Origin: an uncultured Bacteroidota bacterium
GTDB lineage: Bacteria; Bacteroidota; Bacteroidia; AKYH767-A; JABDAW01
Assembly (NCBI GenBank): GCA_903844645.1
Contig: CAIMUP010000117.1
Span: forward strand, 1 to 42,634
Reading direction: 5' to 3'
DNA length: 42,634 nt
The notes below the pieces were generated by a model. That model was given only the letters and a program-made list of their open reading frames with translations, ran no database searches and had not been told where the DNA came from. The position numbers and the translations under genes were made by a program. Of this stretch, positions 24,249-31,948 are shown piece after piece (the stretch's first letter is position 1; each line of letters starts with the position of its first letter).

Positions 24249-25268
24249 TTAATCTACCGGATAATAAATCTGGGTGTGCCATTTCATGGTATCCTTTTCC
24301 GACATCGGGTCGTTGGCATAGACTTCCCAGCTATCGCCACGAGTTTTCTTATTATTCGCTTTCAGGTATTCTTTAATCACCTCATGCGCCTTCCCGATTT
24401 TATCGTACGAGCCATAATAATTTGTCATCACCACGTTGCCGGCTTTTATTTCTCCTGCCTTCACATCGCCTGAAGTTGGCAGCTTTTTATCGAAGGCGCA
24501 GGCGGCATCGAATTCATAATTATCGTTTTCCCAGTGCTGATAAATCGCCATCGGGGCATTCGCCATGTTTGCTTTGTTCTTGCCGGCATACGCCCCGATC
24601 TTGCCGTAGGCTTCGCCGAGGTTTTTGGAGATTTCGTTGCCGTGGCATTTCAGATGCACCATCAAGAGGCTTTGTTGCGGCACGGTGGTGGTAATTACCT
24701 TCATATAATCATCGGGGAAATGCGAGGGTGGCGGCAGTTTCTCGGCGATTTCTTTAAGGTCTTTTAATCCCTTTTCAAAGTCCGGTCCGATCAGTTTATC
24801 CATGAACAAGCCGGCATATTTATGAGCAGGGTTCATGCCCATATCCATGTCCATGTTCCATGTTACCTTGGTGCCTTTGTCGGCTTTTTCAAATTTAAAG
24901 TTCGCCATCGAAGCCTGGTCCATGTCTGACATTGTTAATTCGATACCGATGGATTCGTTCGGCTTGGAATCTTTGATGAGCATACTTCCTTTCATCACGT
25001 TTCGGTTCTTGGAATCCCAAGAGAATTTGGCATTGGCGCCTGCTTCCGGACCTTCATACTTCTTGCCCATGGTAGGGTCTAATTTATCCCATGGCGACCA
25101 TTGTTCCCAGTTCTTGAGGTTGTTGACCTGATTGAAGGCGACCTCTGGCTCGACATTCATCACGATGGAGCGTTCTACATGTACCTTCGAGGGGAGGAAG
25201 AAGGACACGATGACTAACACAACGAGGAATACGACGATTCCTACAAAGATTTTCTTTACTGTTTTCAT
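24249..25268 (-). CDS. SRPBCC domain plus GyrI-like effector-binding domain protein
   Basis: 339 residues starting at MKTVKKIFVG. An N-terminal membrane helix (about 5-27, IFVGIVVFLVVLVIVSFFLP) is followed by a SRPBCC/START-like lipid-binding fold at about 30-170 (VHVERSIVMNVEPEVAFNQV, NWEQWSPWDKLDPTM, KVTWNMDMDMG). A second domain, about 190-339, is GyrI/AraC effector-binding-like (TTTVPQQSLLMVHLKCHGNE, YQHWENDNYEFDAACAF, TNYYGSYDKIGKAHEVIKEY). Similar fusions are widespread in Bacteroidota with no fixed function; small-molecule binding is likely. The longer upstream reading was rejected, as it lacks protein-like sequence. Confidence 0.9.
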   Translation of the reverse strand: MKTVKKIFVGIVVFLVVLVIVSFFLPSKVHVERSIVMNVEPEVAFNQVNNLKNWEQWSPWDKLDPTMGKKYEGPEAGANAKFSWDSKNRNVMKGSMLIKDSKPNESIGIELTMSDMDQASMANFKFEKADKGTKVTWNMDMDMGMNPAHKYAGLFMDKLIGPDFEKGLKDLKEIAEKLPPPSHFPDDYMKVITTTVPQQSLLMVHLKCHGNEISKNLGEAYGKIGAYAGKNKANMANAPMAIYQHWENDNYEFDAACAFDKKLPTSGDVKAGEIKAGNVVMTNYYGSYDKIGKAHEVIKEYLKANNKKTRGDSWEVYANDPMSEKDTMKWHTQIYYPVD

Positions 25269-25387
25269 AGATTTAATTTTGGTTATTATTACTTGATTTA
25301 ATGTTTTGGAAAGGCAAAATAAAGAAATTGGAAGGACATATCCAAATTTCGGTGCAAGAATCTGATTTCTGATAGCCATCCTTTTTG

Positions 25388-25395
25388 TAGTTTTG
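25388..25395 (+). promoter_or_regulatory. -7 box of membrane-protein gene
   Basis: TAGTTTTG matches TAnnTTTG, 52 bp before the ATG, in a 179-bp divergent gap. Confidence 0.5.
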
Positions 25396-25447
25396 CAGAG
25401 ATTAATGCACGATACAATCATCCAATAATAAACCAAGATAATACTTT

Positions 25448-26047
25448 ATGCTTTTAATAATTGCCCTTGGGTTGGCAGTAATTTATGCCCTTACCCGCCC
25501 CTTCAGCAAAGGTTTGATAGATACCGGCAACTGGTTGGTAAGGATTGCGATGGCGGCACCGGATCGGCGGGATGATAAATACAAAGAGAGTGTCATCGCG
25601 GCGCAAGCCAATCTGCAGGGGGGCTGGTTTATTTTATTCCAGGTGGTTCCTTATTTAATCTTTTTTACAGGGATGATTCTTGGTTTTATTTACCATTGGT
25701 GGGGAGGTTTCGTGGCGTTCGGCACGGGGTATTTATTAAATATTGTTACCGTGAATTACCTTACCCCGTCCTTGTTTTATTATCTGAAATTATATCACAA
25801 GCAACTCTTAAAAGAAGAGAAGGAATGGAAGCAAAAAGCCGCTAAAGAGGATGCCGAAGAAATGGAGGAAGAGGAGGAAGAAAAAGAGGCATTGGTAATA
25901 GAAGAATTTGTTAAACACAAGCGGGCTTGCGAGGAGGCTTTGGTGATTTATAAAGACAGCCGACTGAAGCCGCCGACCGTTGAGGACTTAGACGGTATTC
26001 CGTATGGCGATGCCCATTATTTGATAGAGAATTACGCCCTTGAATAA
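25448..26047 (+). CDS. Membrane protein with acidic coiled-coil tail (unrecognised)
   Basis: 199 residues. A first helix (LLIIALGLAVIYALTRPF) is followed by a short loop and two or three further membrane helices at about 60-118 (WFILFQVVPYLIFFTGMILG, WGGFVAFGTGYLLNIVTVNY). The C-terminal third is a charged helix with a Glu run (DAEEMEEEEEEKEALVIEEF) and then KHKRACEEALVIYKDSRLKP. I do not recognise the family. It is divergent from the SRPBCC gene and followed within 4 bp by a hairpin. Confidence 0.78.
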   Translation: MLLIIALGLAVIYALTRPFSKGLIDTGNWLVRIAMAAPDRRDDKYKESVIAAQANLQGGWFILFQVVPYLIFFTGMILGFIYHWWGGFVAFGTGYLLNIVTVNYLTPSLFYYLKLYHKQLLKEEKEWKQKAAKEDAEEMEEEEEEKEALVIEEFVKHKRACEEALVIYKDSRLKPPTVEDLDGIPYGDAHYLIENYALE

Positions 26048-26050
26048 TAG

Positions 26051-26073
26051 GGTCGGGATTACAAATCCCGACC
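26051..26073. repeat. REP-like hairpin GGATTACAAATCC, copy 3
   Basis: Perfect 10-bp arms GGTCGGGATT and AATCCCGACC around ACA, followed by AGCGAG. It lies 4 bp past the stop of the membrane-protein gene. Same family as 2881 and 24228. Confidence 0.78.
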
Positions 26074-26156
26074 AGCGAGTTCCCTTTTCACAAAACGAGT
26101 TCCTCAACCAAAACAGGCTCTACCATTGCTCGTATCGCTATTGAAAACCGATGGAG

Positions 26157-26175
26157 CACTCCTTATATATAGGCA
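26157..26175 (-). repeat. TGCCTATATATAAGGAGTG motif, inverted copy
   Basis: This 19-bp sequence (minus strand) recurs at 30983-31001 on the plus strand and, with small changes, at 37173-37191. The latter two directly precede arrays R8 and R10. No array follows this copy. Confidence 0.6.
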
Positions 26176-26222
26176 GCTTTTTGTGGAACATCTCCTAAAC
26201 CTTAAACTTTCAACCGTTTTTC

Positions 26223-26230
26223 TATATTTG
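26223..26230 (+). promoter_or_regulatory. -7 box of DUF177-rpmF operon
   Basis: TATATTTG matches TAnnTTTG, 17 bp before the ATG. Confidence 0.6.
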
Positions 26231-26247
26231 CAGCCTCTTAAAAGAAA

Positions 26248-26781
26248 ATGACAGCCAATAAAGATTATAGCATCCAGTTCGCTACCTTAGCCACCGGGAT
26301 TCATCGTTTCCGGTTCTCGGTCAATGGTTATTTCTTTGAATTGATGAAGAATGAAACCATCACCGAATGCGATATTCAGGTAGCCGTTACTCTTAATAAA
26401 CAAGAAACGATGCTGCTGCTCGATTTCTCGATTAACGGCACCGTGAACCTCCCCTGCGACCGATGCAGCGATTATTTCGATTTGATAATAAGCGGAACCA
26501 ACAGGCTCGTCGTGAAGGAAGGCAGCGATTATCAGGAAGAATCGGAAGATGTCATTGTCATCCCTCGGAATGAACACGACCTCGATTTGAGCCAATATAT
26601 CTATGAATATATCCTCCTGTTAATCCCCATGAAAGTGGAACATCCGTTCGATGCTGCGGGCAATTCGCAATGCAATGATGACCTGCTCAAACTGCTCGAA
26701 AACTATCAGCCCAAAGAGAAAAAAGAGGGCGATGAAAACACGATAGACCCCCGTTGGGAACAATTAAAAGGTTTGAAGTAA
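26248..26781 (+). CDS. DUF177 / YceD-family protein
   Basis: 177 residues of the YceD family, which is nearly always encoded just before rpmF and is linked to rRNA/ribosome maturation. Conserved NLPCDRCSDYFDLIISG near 70-86 carries the Cys pair; EESEDVIVIPRNEHDLDLSQ and YIYEYILLLIPMKVEH follow, as in the family. The C-terminus ends with DPRWEQLKGLK, typical for members. It is the first gene of the L32/fatty-acid cluster. Confidence 0.92.
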   Translation: MTANKDYSIQFATLATGIHRFRFSVNGYFFELMKNETITECDIQVAVTLNKQETMLLLDFSINGTVNLPCDRCSDYFDLIISGTNRLVVKEGSDYQEESEDVIVIPRNEHDLDLSQYIYEYILLLIPMKVEHPFDAAGNSQCNDDLLKLLENYQPKEKKEGDENTIDPRWEQLKGLK

Positions 26782-26792
26782 TAAAATTATGC

Positions 26793-26800
26793 TAAATTTG
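26793..26800 (+). promoter_or_regulatory. -7 box of rpmF promoter
   Basis: TAAATTTG matches TAnnTTTG, 51 bp before the rpmF ATG and inside the operon, so rpmF may have its own promoter. Confidence 0.55.
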
Positions 26801-26851
26801 CGCCCTCGAATAAAAATAACAAGCATTAATAACAATTAAAAATTATAAATT

Positions 26852-27037
26852 ATGCCACATCCTAAACATAAAATCTCGAAATCGAGAAGGGACAAAAGAA
26901 GGACTCACGATAAGCTGACTCCATCGCAATTAAGTAAATGCTCTAACTGCGGCGAACCGAAACTTTATCATCGCGTTTGCGGTGCTTGCGGTTACTACCG
27001 CGGCAAATTAGCTATCGAACAAAAGGTGGTAGCATAA
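26852..27037 (+). CDS. rpmF: 50S ribosomal protein L32
   Basis: A 61-residue L32 with the usual basic N-terminus MPHPKHKISKSRRDKRRTHD and a zinc ribbon of two CxxC pairs, CSNCGEP and CGACGYYRGK, so it is the zinc-binding form. It lies between the DUF177 gene and plsX, the standard order. Confidence 0.98.
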   Translation: MPHPKHKISKSRRDKRRTHDKLTPSQLSKCSNCGEPKLYHRVCGACGYYRGKLAIEQKVVA

Positions 27038-27039
27038 GG

Positions 27040-27122
27040 AATTATAAATTGTAAATTATGAATTATAAATTGGCATTGCCCGATTTTGTAATTCATAATT
27101 TATAATTCACAATTTATAATTT
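27040..27122. repeat. Long AT-rich inverted repeat between rpmF and plsX
   Basis: Arms 27040-27071 and 27088-27122 are built of AATTATAAATTGT and AATTATGAATT blocks and are nearly complementary, with a short GC-richer loop (GGCATTGCCCG). It starts 3 bp past the rpmF stop and ends 4 bp before the plsX ATG, so it fills the whole gap. It might attenuate or process the message between ribosomal and lipid genes. Confidence 0.8.
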
Positions 27123-27126
27123 AAGA

Positions 27127-28065
27127 ATGAGATTAGGTATTGATATAATGGGTGGAGATTTTGCTCCCGAGCAAACCACGCTTGGAGCTATTGCCGCCCA
27201 AAAGGAATTATCAACTGATGTCAGATTAGTATTGATAGGCAATACCGATTTGTTTCTGCCTATTCTGGCACGTGAAGGTGTTTCAGCCGATTTGTTTGAG
27301 ATAGTTCATACCACCGAAGTAATCGGAATGGGAGAACATCCTACCAAAGCCCTGACACAAAAGCCGAATTCATCTATCACCGTTGGCTTCAGTTTGCTCA
27401 AAGAAGGAAAGATAGATGCCTTCGCCAGCGCAGGAAATACCGGAGCCATGTTCGTGGGATCAATACTTATTGTGAAGCCGATAAAAGGGATTCTTCGCCC
27501 CGCCATTACTTCAAAAGTTCCTCGTCCTGATGGATCAAATGGAATCGTTCTGGATGTCGGAGCTAACGCCGATGTAAAGCCAGAAGTGCTTGCCCAATTT
27601 GGTGTATTAGGTTCGATTTATATGAAATATGTATTTAATAATTCCAATCCGAAAGTAGGGTTATTGAATATCGGTGAAGAGGAAGAAAAGGGAAATCTTG
27701 TTGCACAAGCCACTTATAAGTTGATGCAAGAGGATGCCTCAATAAATTTCATTGGTAATGTCGAAGGGCGCGATTTCTTTAATGATAAAGTGGATGTTCT
27801 GGTCTGTGATGGATTCACTGGAAATATTGTCCTCAAGGCAGCCGAATCTTTTTATTCATTGATAAAAGAAAGAGGAGTTGATGACGAATTCTTTGAAATG
27901 TTTAATTATGAGAATTTTGGCGGCACCCCAATCTTAGGCATCAGTTCGGCAGTAGTGGTAGGTCATGGAATATCAAATGCCAAAGCCATAAAGAATATGA
28001 TTTTGCTTACCAAAGAAGTTACCGAAGCGAATCTTTCTGAAAAGATTAGGCAGGCTTTTAATTAA
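27127..28065 (+). CDS. plsX: Phosphate acyltransferase PlsX
   Basis: Transfers acyl groups from acyl-ACP to phosphate, giving acyl-phosphate for phospholipid synthesis at the membrane. The 312-residue length is normal. Seen: MRLGIDIMGGDFAPEQT at the start, MGEHPTKALTQKPNSSI, FASAGNTGAMFVGS and the C-terminal VVVGHGISNAKAIKNM. Second lipid step after rpmF in the classic cluster; fabH starts 16 bp later. Confidence 0.97.
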   Translation: MRLGIDIMGGDFAPEQTTLGAIAAQKELSTDVRLVLIGNTDLFLPILAREGVSADLFEIVHTTEVIGMGEHPTKALTQKPNSSITVGFSLLKEGKIDAFASAGNTGAMFVGSILIVKPIKGILRPAITSKVPRPDGSNGIVLDVGANADVKPEVLAQFGVLGSIYMKYVFNNSNPKVGLLNIGEEEEKGNLVAQATYKLMQEDASINFIGNVEGRDFFNDKVDVLVCDGFTGNIVLKAAESFYSLIKERGVDDEFFEMFNYENFGGTPILGISSAVVVGHGISNAKAIKNMILLTKEVTEANLSEKIRQAFN

Positions 28066-28080
28066 TTGAATTAATCCTTG

Positions 28081-29079
28081 ATGAATAAAATTACTGCCGC
28101 CATTACCGTCGTTCAAGGATACGTTCCTGATTATATCCTTACCAATAAGGAATTGGAAAAGATGGTAGATACTACCGACGAATGGATTTTATCGCGCACC
28201 GGTATCAGTGAAAGAAGAATATTAAAAGGCGAAGGAAAAGCAACCTCCGATATGGGTGCCGAAGCAGTAAAAGCATTGTGTGCCAAGCGAGGAATTTCTC
28301 CCGATGAAATCGAACTTTTGATTTGCGCAACTGCCACACCAGACTTGATGTTTCCTGCCACCGCTAATATTATTTGTGATAAGGTAGGCGCAAAGAATGC
28401 TTTTAGTTTTGATATCATGGCGGCATGTTCGGGGTTTCTTTATTCGATAGTTACTGCTTCTAAGTTTATAGAATCAGGGCAGTATAAAAAGGTTGTTGTT
28501 GTTGGTGCTGATAAGATGTCAGCGATTATTGATTATACTGACAGAGCGACTTGTGTTATCTTTGGTGATGGTGCCGGTTGTGTTTTATTGGAACCTAGTA
28601 CACAAGGAGTTGGAATCATGGATTCCATTCTTAAAAGCGACGGTGCCGGACGACATTTTCTTCATCAAAAAGCAGGTGGTTCTGCGAAGCCAGCAAACCA
28701 TCAGACTGTTGATGCCAAAGAACATTTCGTGTATCAGGAAGGGCAGCAGGTTTTTAAATTTGCAGTTACCAATATGGCAGAAGTATCTGCACAAATCATG
28801 GAGAAGAATAAGCTTACTGCTGATGATATAGCATGGCTGGTGCCGCATCAGGCTAATAAAAGAATCATTGATGCTACTGCCAAGAGAATGGGATTAAGCA
28901 GTGAAAAGGTTATGCTAAATATCCAAAAGTTTGGCAACACTACCAACGGAACTATTCCTCTGTGTTTGTGGGAATGGGAGAGCAAATTGCACAAGGGAGA
29001 TAATCTAATACTATCCGCATTTGGTGGTGGATTCACATGGGGCGCGGTCTATCTGAAATGGGCTTATGATTCCAAATAA
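28081..29079 (+). CDS. fabH: 3-oxoacyl-ACP synthase III
   Basis: Starts fatty-acid chains by condensing acetyl-CoA with malonyl-ACP. 332 residues from the ATG at 28081; an adjoining TTG gives one extra residue and is less likely. The catalytic triad is visible: Cys in [11 protein letters not shown], His in [11 protein letters not shown] and Asn in [27 protein letters not shown] near 31 is the family signature. It is cotranscribed with plsX and accBC. Confidence 0.97.
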   Translation: MNKITAAITVVQGYVPDYILTNKELEKMVDTTDEWILSRTGISERRILKGEGKATSDMGAEAVKALCAKRGISPDEIELLICATATPDLMFPATANIICDKVGAKNAFSFDIMAACSGFLYSIVTASKFIESGQYKKVVVVGADKMSAIIDYTDRATCVIFGDGAGCVLLEPSTQGVGIMDSILKSDGAGRHFLHQKAGGSAKPANHQTVDAKEHFVYQEGQQVFKFAVTNMAEVSAQIMEKNKLTADDIAWLVPHQANKRIIDATAKRMGLSSEKVMLNIQKFGNTTNGTIPLCLWEWESKLHKGDNLILSAFGGGFTWGAVYLKWAYDSK

Positions 29080-29108
29080 TAACAATCAAAACAGAAAATA
29101 ATAATACT

Positions 29109-29585
29109 ATGAACATAAAACAAATTGAAAACCTCATCAAGTTTGTTTCCAAATCTGGGGTTGCCGAAGTTTCTCTCGAAACAAAAGAGATTAAAATCAC
29201 TATCAAAACCGGTAAAGGAGAAACGGCAGTTACTACTATTCCATCAGTTCCTGTTGCACCAGTTCAAGCTGCTGCCCCTATTGCAGAAAGAGCAACAGTT
29301 GCTGCTGCAACTCCTGCTGCTAAGGTTGATGATGATTCAAAATATATCACTATTAAATCCCCGATGATTGGAACTTTCTATCGCACGCCATCACCTGATA
29401 AACCAGTTTTTGTAAATATCGGCGATGAGATAAAAGCCGGTAAGGTGATTTGCATTATCGAAGCGATGAAACTTTTCAATGAGATTGAATCGGAGGTCTC
29501 TGGCAAGATCGTGAAAGTATTAGTTGAAAATGCTACTCCCGTTGAGTACGATCAGCCATTGTTTTTAATTGACCCAACCTCGTAA
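29109..29585 (+). CDS. accB: Biotin carboxyl carrier protein
   Basis: The biotin carrier of acetyl-CoA carboxylase, 158 residues. N-terminal helix about 1-20, an Ala/Pro-rich flexible linker about 45-75, then the biotinyl domain about 80-158 with the attachment lysine in IEAMKLF near 122. It is followed 3 bp later by accC, its partner. Confidence 0.97.
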   Translation: MNIKQIENLIKFVSKSGVAEVSLETKEIKITIKTGKGETAVTTIPSVPVAPVQAAAPIAERATVAAATPAAKVDDDSKYITIKSPMIGTFYRTPSPDKPVFVNIGDEIKAGKVICIIEAMKLFNEIESEVSGKIVKVLVENATPVEYDQPLFLIDPTS

Positions 29586-29588
29586 TTC

Positions 29589-30932
29589 ATGTTCAAGAAG
29601 ATATTGATAGCCAATCGCGGCGAGATTGCATTGCGGATCATTCGCACATGCAAGGAAATGGACATCCGCACTGTGGCGGTGTATTCCACGGCTGACAAGG
29701 AAAGTCTGCATGTTCGGTTTGCTGATGAAGCTGTCTGCATCGGTCCGCCGCCAAGCAAGGATTCTTATCTTAATATTCCAAGAATCATTGCTGCTGCCGA
29801 GATTACTAATGCAGACGCCATTCATCCAGGCTATGGTTTCCTTTCGGAGAATTCCAAGTTCTCCGAGATTTGCGCCAATCACAATATAAAATTCATCGGG
29901 GCATCACCTGATATGATTGATAAGATGGGTGATAAATCTTCGGCTAAAGATACCATGAAGCAAGCCGGCGTTCCCTGTGTTCCGGGTAGTGAAGGCTTAC
30001 TGAAAGATTTGAAAGAAGGCTTGAAGATTGCCAAAGAAATCGGTTATCCCGTGATGCTGAAAGCTACCGCCGGTGGTGGTGGAAAAGGGATGCGAATTAT
30101 TTGGAAGGAAGAAGACTTTGAAGCCGCGTGGGACTCTGCTCGTCAGGAAAGTGCGGCTGCCTTTGGCAATGATGCGATGTACTTGGAGAAGTTTGTTGAA
30201 GACCCTCGTCATATTGAGATTCAGATTGCGGGTGACCAGTACGGAAAGGCTTGCCATTTGAGCGAACGGGATTGTTCCATTCAACGCCGTATGCAGAAGT
30301 TGGTGGAGGAATCTCCTTCCCCTTTTATGACGGAGAAACTTCGTGAGGCAATGGGCAAAGCTGCCATCAAAGCGGCATTGGCGGTGAGTTATGAAGGCGT
30401 GGGTACGGTGGAGTTTTTAGTGGATAAGCACCGCAACTTCTATTTCATGGAGATGAATACCCGCATCCAGGTCGAGCATCCGATTACAGAGGAAGTCATC
30501 AATTATGATTTGATTAAAGAACAGATAAAGATAGCTGCGGGCGTACCTATTTCGGGCAAGAATCACTTCCCTGACATGCACGCTATCGAGTGTCGCATCA
30601 ATGCCGAAGATCCTTACAATAATTTCCGTCCATGTCCCGGGAAGATTACCACGCTGCACGTTCCGGGTGGGCATGGAGTGCGGGTTGATACGCACGTTTA
30701 TTCCGGTTATACCATTCCGCCGAACTACGATTCCATGATTGCGAAGCTCATCACCGTTGCGCAGACTCGCGAGGAGGCTATTAATACCATGGAAAGAGCC
30801 TTGAGCGAATTCGTTATCGAAGGTGTGAAAACGACCATTCCATTCCATGTGAAACTGATGAAAGACGAGAACTTCCGCAAGGGAAATTACACCACGAAGT
30901 TCATGGAAACTTTCGTCCTCGAAGATAATTAA
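29589..30932 (+). CDS. accC: Biotin carboxylase
   Basis: Carboxylates biotin on AccB with ATP and bicarbonate, first half of the acetyl-CoA carboxylase reaction. 447 residues, ATP-grasp. Seen: [31 protein letters not shown], the ATP loop [12 protein letters not shown] near 158-169, the biotin and metal stretch [18 protein letters not shown] near 284-301 and [11 protein letters not shown]. Last gene of the cluster; array R8 follows. Confidence 0.98.
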   Translation: MFKKILIANRGEIALRIIRTCKEMDIRTVAVYSTADKESLHVRFADEAVCIGPPPSKDSYLNIPRIIAAAEITNADAIHPGYGFLSENSKFSEICANHNIKFIGASPDMIDKMGDKSSAKDTMKQAGVPCVPGSEGLLKDLKEGLKIAKEIGYPVMLKATAGGGGKGMRIIWKEEDFEAAWDSARQESAAAFGNDAMYLEKFVEDPRHIEIQIAGDQYGKACHLSERDCSIQRRMQKLVEESPSPFMTEKLREAMGKAAIKAALAVSYEGVGTVEFLVDKHRNFYFMEMNTRIQVEHPITEEVINYDLIKEQIKIAAGVPISGKNHFPDMHAIECRINAEDPYNNFRPCPGKITTLHVPGGHGVRVDTHVYSGYTIPPNYDSMIAKLITVAQTREEAINTMERALSEFVIEGVKTTIPFHVKLMKDENFRKGNYTTKFMETFVLEDN

Positions 30933-30982
30933 TTTACGCTTCCTCACCGGTTTTTCTCCCGTCAGGAGTCAAACACAAATAT

Positions 30983-31062
30983 TGCCTATATATAAGGAGT
31001 GAAAGGATGACCATCCTCGACGCTGGGATGACCATCCTTTTATATGGGGAATGACCATTTAT
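30983..31062. repeat. Short 21-bp array R8 with TATATAAGGAGTG leader
   Basis: GACCAT landmarks at 31009, 31030 and 31053 (spacing 21, then 23). Core GGATGACCATCC with the dyad GGATG-AC-CATCC. Leader TGCCTATATATAAGGAGTG at 30983-31001. Both core and leader recur at array R10, 6.2 kb away, showing that array families can be shared between loci. It lies between the convergent genes accC and MiaE. Confidence 0.8.
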
Positions 31063-31201
31063 TTCACAAAAAAGACGAATTATTTTGGGATATAGGTAAT
31101 TCGTCCAAACCGATTGTCCATGAATCCTGAAAAGTTATTCTTCTTTCAGGTTCATAAATCTGGATAAGAAAAATCGTAACCTGAATAAAATTCCCTATCC
31201 T

Positions 31202-31783
31202 CTACCCGTGCATCGTTTCTCGTTTGCCATAATTGGCGATGATGGAGGCTTCGTAATCGAGGAATTCCTGCCACCGTTTTTCGACGTCCTCGCCTTCGGC
31301 ATATTTTCTGGCAAAGCCGATAAAAAGAGTGTAATGATTGGCTTCCGAAATCATTAATTCGCGGTAGAATTCGGCAAGATCAGAGTCCTGAATATTCTCT
31401 GAAAGAATCCTGAACCGTTCGCAGCTACGGGCTTCGATCATCGCTCCGAATAGAAGGCGGTCTATCAACACAATGTGGCGTTTATGCCCCTTCCGAACGA
31501 AGTTATACAGCTCTATCACGTACTCATCTTTGCGTTCTTTGCCGAGCACCCAGCCGCGTTCCAATATCTTGGCATGCACCATCGCGAAGTGCTGCAATTC
31601 CTCCTGCGCAAGGGCTATCATCGCCTCCACCAAGTCAGAATAATTGCCGAACGAAACAATCATCGAGATGGCATTGGTAGCCGCTTTCTGCTCGCAATAT
31701 GCGTGGTCTGTCAATATCTCTTCAAGGTTGCCATTGGCAATATTTGCCCATCGCGGGTCGGTCGCTAATTTTAATCCAAGCAT
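31202..31783 (-). CDS. miaE: tRNA-(ms2io6A)-hydroxylase MiaE
   Basis: A 193-residue ferritin-like diiron enzyme that hydroxylates the isopentenyl group of ms2i6A37 in tRNAs. The metal ligands are visible as DHAYCEQKA, LAQEELQHFAMVHA, ARSCERF and SEANHYTLFIGFA, evenly spaced in a four-helix bundle. Substrate tRNAs would need MiaA/MiaB, not encoded here. Minus strand, divergent from the GT-C/TPR gene. Confidence 0.93.
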   Translation of the reverse strand: MLGLKLATDPRWANIANGNLEEILTDHAYCEQKAATNAISMIVSFGNYSDLVEAMIALAQEELQHFAMVHAKILERGWVLGKERKDEYVIELYNFVRKGHKRHIVLIDRLLFGAMIEARSCERFRILSENIQDSDLAEFYRELMISEANHYTLFIGFARKYAEGEDVEKRWQEFLDYEASIIANYGKRETMHG

Positions 31784-31822
31784 CGTTTTATGTTCTTATT
31801 TAATCCAAATTTTATTCGGCTG

Positions 31823-31830
31823 CAAAGATA
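31823..31830 (-). promoter_or_regulatory. -7 box of miaE promoter
   Basis: TATCTTTG on the minus strand, 40 bp before the ATG. Confidence 0.5.
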
Positions 31831-31890
31831 TTTTTTCATGGAATAATGTCAGAAGAAATCAGGAAGGTGCGGGGTTAATCATTTTTAATA

Positions 31891-31898
31891 TAAATTTG
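31891..31898 (+). promoter_or_regulatory. -7 box of GT-C/TPR gene
   Basis: TAAATTTG matches TAnnTTTG, 51 bp before the chosen ATG. Confidence 0.5.
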
Positions 31899-31948
31899 CG
31901 GCGCATCGAAGTATGCACCTTCATAAGAACCAACAAACCGGAATTAGC

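Noticed and set aside
25269-25436. Longer start for the SRPBCC gene
   Set aside because: The upstream residues are not protein-like and the MKTVKKIFVG start gives a proper membrane helix.
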